This document shows, piece after piece, positions 5,906 to 6,453 of a DNA stretch of 6,453 bases (positions are counted from its first letter, which is position 1; every line of letters starts with the position of its first letter). The notes beneath the pieces are model-generated. The model saw only the letters and a program-made list of their open reading frames with translations, made no database searches and was not told the DNA's origin. The stretch is taken from positions 1 to 6,453 of the forward strand of contig CALMDI010000450.1 in assembly GCA_937864975.1 (NCBI GenBank). Reading direction: 5' to 3'. The translations under genes and the position numbers were made by a program. The DNA is from an uncultured Chloroflexota bacterium (lineage in GTDB: Bacteria > Chloroflexota > Anaerolineae > Aggregatilineales > Phototrophicaceae).

Positions 5906-6453
5906 CCCGCTGGCGGCTGACGATCGAGTGGGATGGCACCCCGTTCCTTGGCTGGCAGCGCCAGGACCATGGTCCGACGGTGCAGCAGGCGATCGAGGAA
6001 GCGGTCGCGCGGATGACCGGCGAGCGCGCCACCGTGACTGGCGCCGGACGCACCGACACGGGCGTCCACGCGCTGGCGATGGCGGCGCATGTCGATATTG
6101 CCAAGCCGCTCACCGAGCATCGACTTCGGGAAGGACTGAACGCCCTGGTTCGGCCCGATCCGATCTCAATACTCGCAGTCGAAACGGTCGCTGACGACTG
6201 GCACGCGCGCTTTTCCTGCACCGGCCGGCGATATTTGTACCGAATCCTCAATCGCCGTCCACCGCCCGCGCTCGACCGCAATCGGGTCTGGTGCATCGCG
6301 GAGTCGCTCGACGTGGCGGCGATGCAGAGAGCCGCGGCGCATCTCGTCGGACGTCATGACTTCACGACGTTTCGGTCGGTCCATTGCCAGTCGGACAGCC
6401 CGGTCAAGACGCTCGACCGCCTCGATGTCGAAACGGGGAGCGAGGAAATTCAC
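5902..6453 (+). CDS. truA: tRNA pseudouridine synthase A, 3' partial
   Basis: TruA converts U38-U40 in the anticodon arm of tRNAs to pseudouridine. A GTG start at 5902, overlapping the fmt stop as GTGA, opens a frame that runs to the window end (184 residues of about 245-260). It begins VTRWRLTIEWDGTPFLGWQRQ, with the N-terminal strand and GWQ.Q block of the family. GAGRTDTGVHA carries the catalytic Asp at residue 52. WHARFSCTGRRYLYRI follows with the conserved active-site Tyr (residue 111), then LVGRHDFTTFRS (149-159). No separate ribosome site is needed; the 4-base overlap implies translational coupling to fmt. The wording of these motifs is close to sphingomonad TruA. Nothing suggests damage within the part that is visible. 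Confidence 0.93.
   Translation, partial: MTRWRLTIEWDGTPFLGWQRQDHGPTVQQAIEEAVARMTGERATVTGAGRTDTGVHALAMAAHVDIAKPLTEHRLREGLNALVRPDPISILAVETVADDWHARFSCTGRRYLYRILNRRPPPALDRNRVWCIAESLDVAAMQRAAAHLVGRHDFTTFRSVHCQSDSPVKTLDRLDVETGSEEIH

Overview
The window holds one long, almost complete coding region for a giant secreted repeat protein (1-4628), a short intergenic region with a terminator and a likely promoter (4629-4804), a reading frame that splices the front half of a class III nucleotide cyclase onto the back half of methionyl-tRNA formyltransferase (4805-5905), and the first three quarters of truA (5902-6453, running off the end). All genes are on the + strand, the sequence is GC-rich throughout, and no stretch above 300 bases lacks a gene.

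The two ends point to different organisms. The left part (about 1-5305) carries LamG-like, parallel beta-helix, DUF11 and FnIII-like domains in one secreted protein, followed by a double zinc-ribbon cyclase. That combination is typical of Chloroflexota (Anaerolineae-like) genomes; this is inference from protein style, not a database result. The right part (about 5327-6453) is an fmt-truA pair in the usual alphaproteobacterial order with a 4-base GTGA overlap, and its protein sequence looks like a sphingomonad. A dispersed palindromic repeat of the kind common in that group sits inside fmt.

The two parts meet inside a 21-base stretch (5306-5326) encoding QRAILAG. This peptide fits both families: the cyclase continues from HEDDP into QRA.LAG, and Fmt reads PIQRAI.AGD just before its GVTIM..DEGLDTG block. 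Each half lacks exactly what the other replaces. The cyclase loses the second half of its catalytic domain, and Fmt loses the half carrying its Asn and His catalytic residues. The simplest reading is a chimeric contig (mis-assembly or template switching at a shared word), not a new fusion enzyme. The genes left and right of the junction should not be treated as neighbours or as one functional system.

Within each part the logic is ordinary. On the left, the surface protein gene ends at a strong intrinsic terminator and the cyclase starts a new transcription unit with its own ribosome binding site. On the right, fmt and truA are translationally coupled genes for initiator-tRNA formylation and tRNA pseudouridylation.
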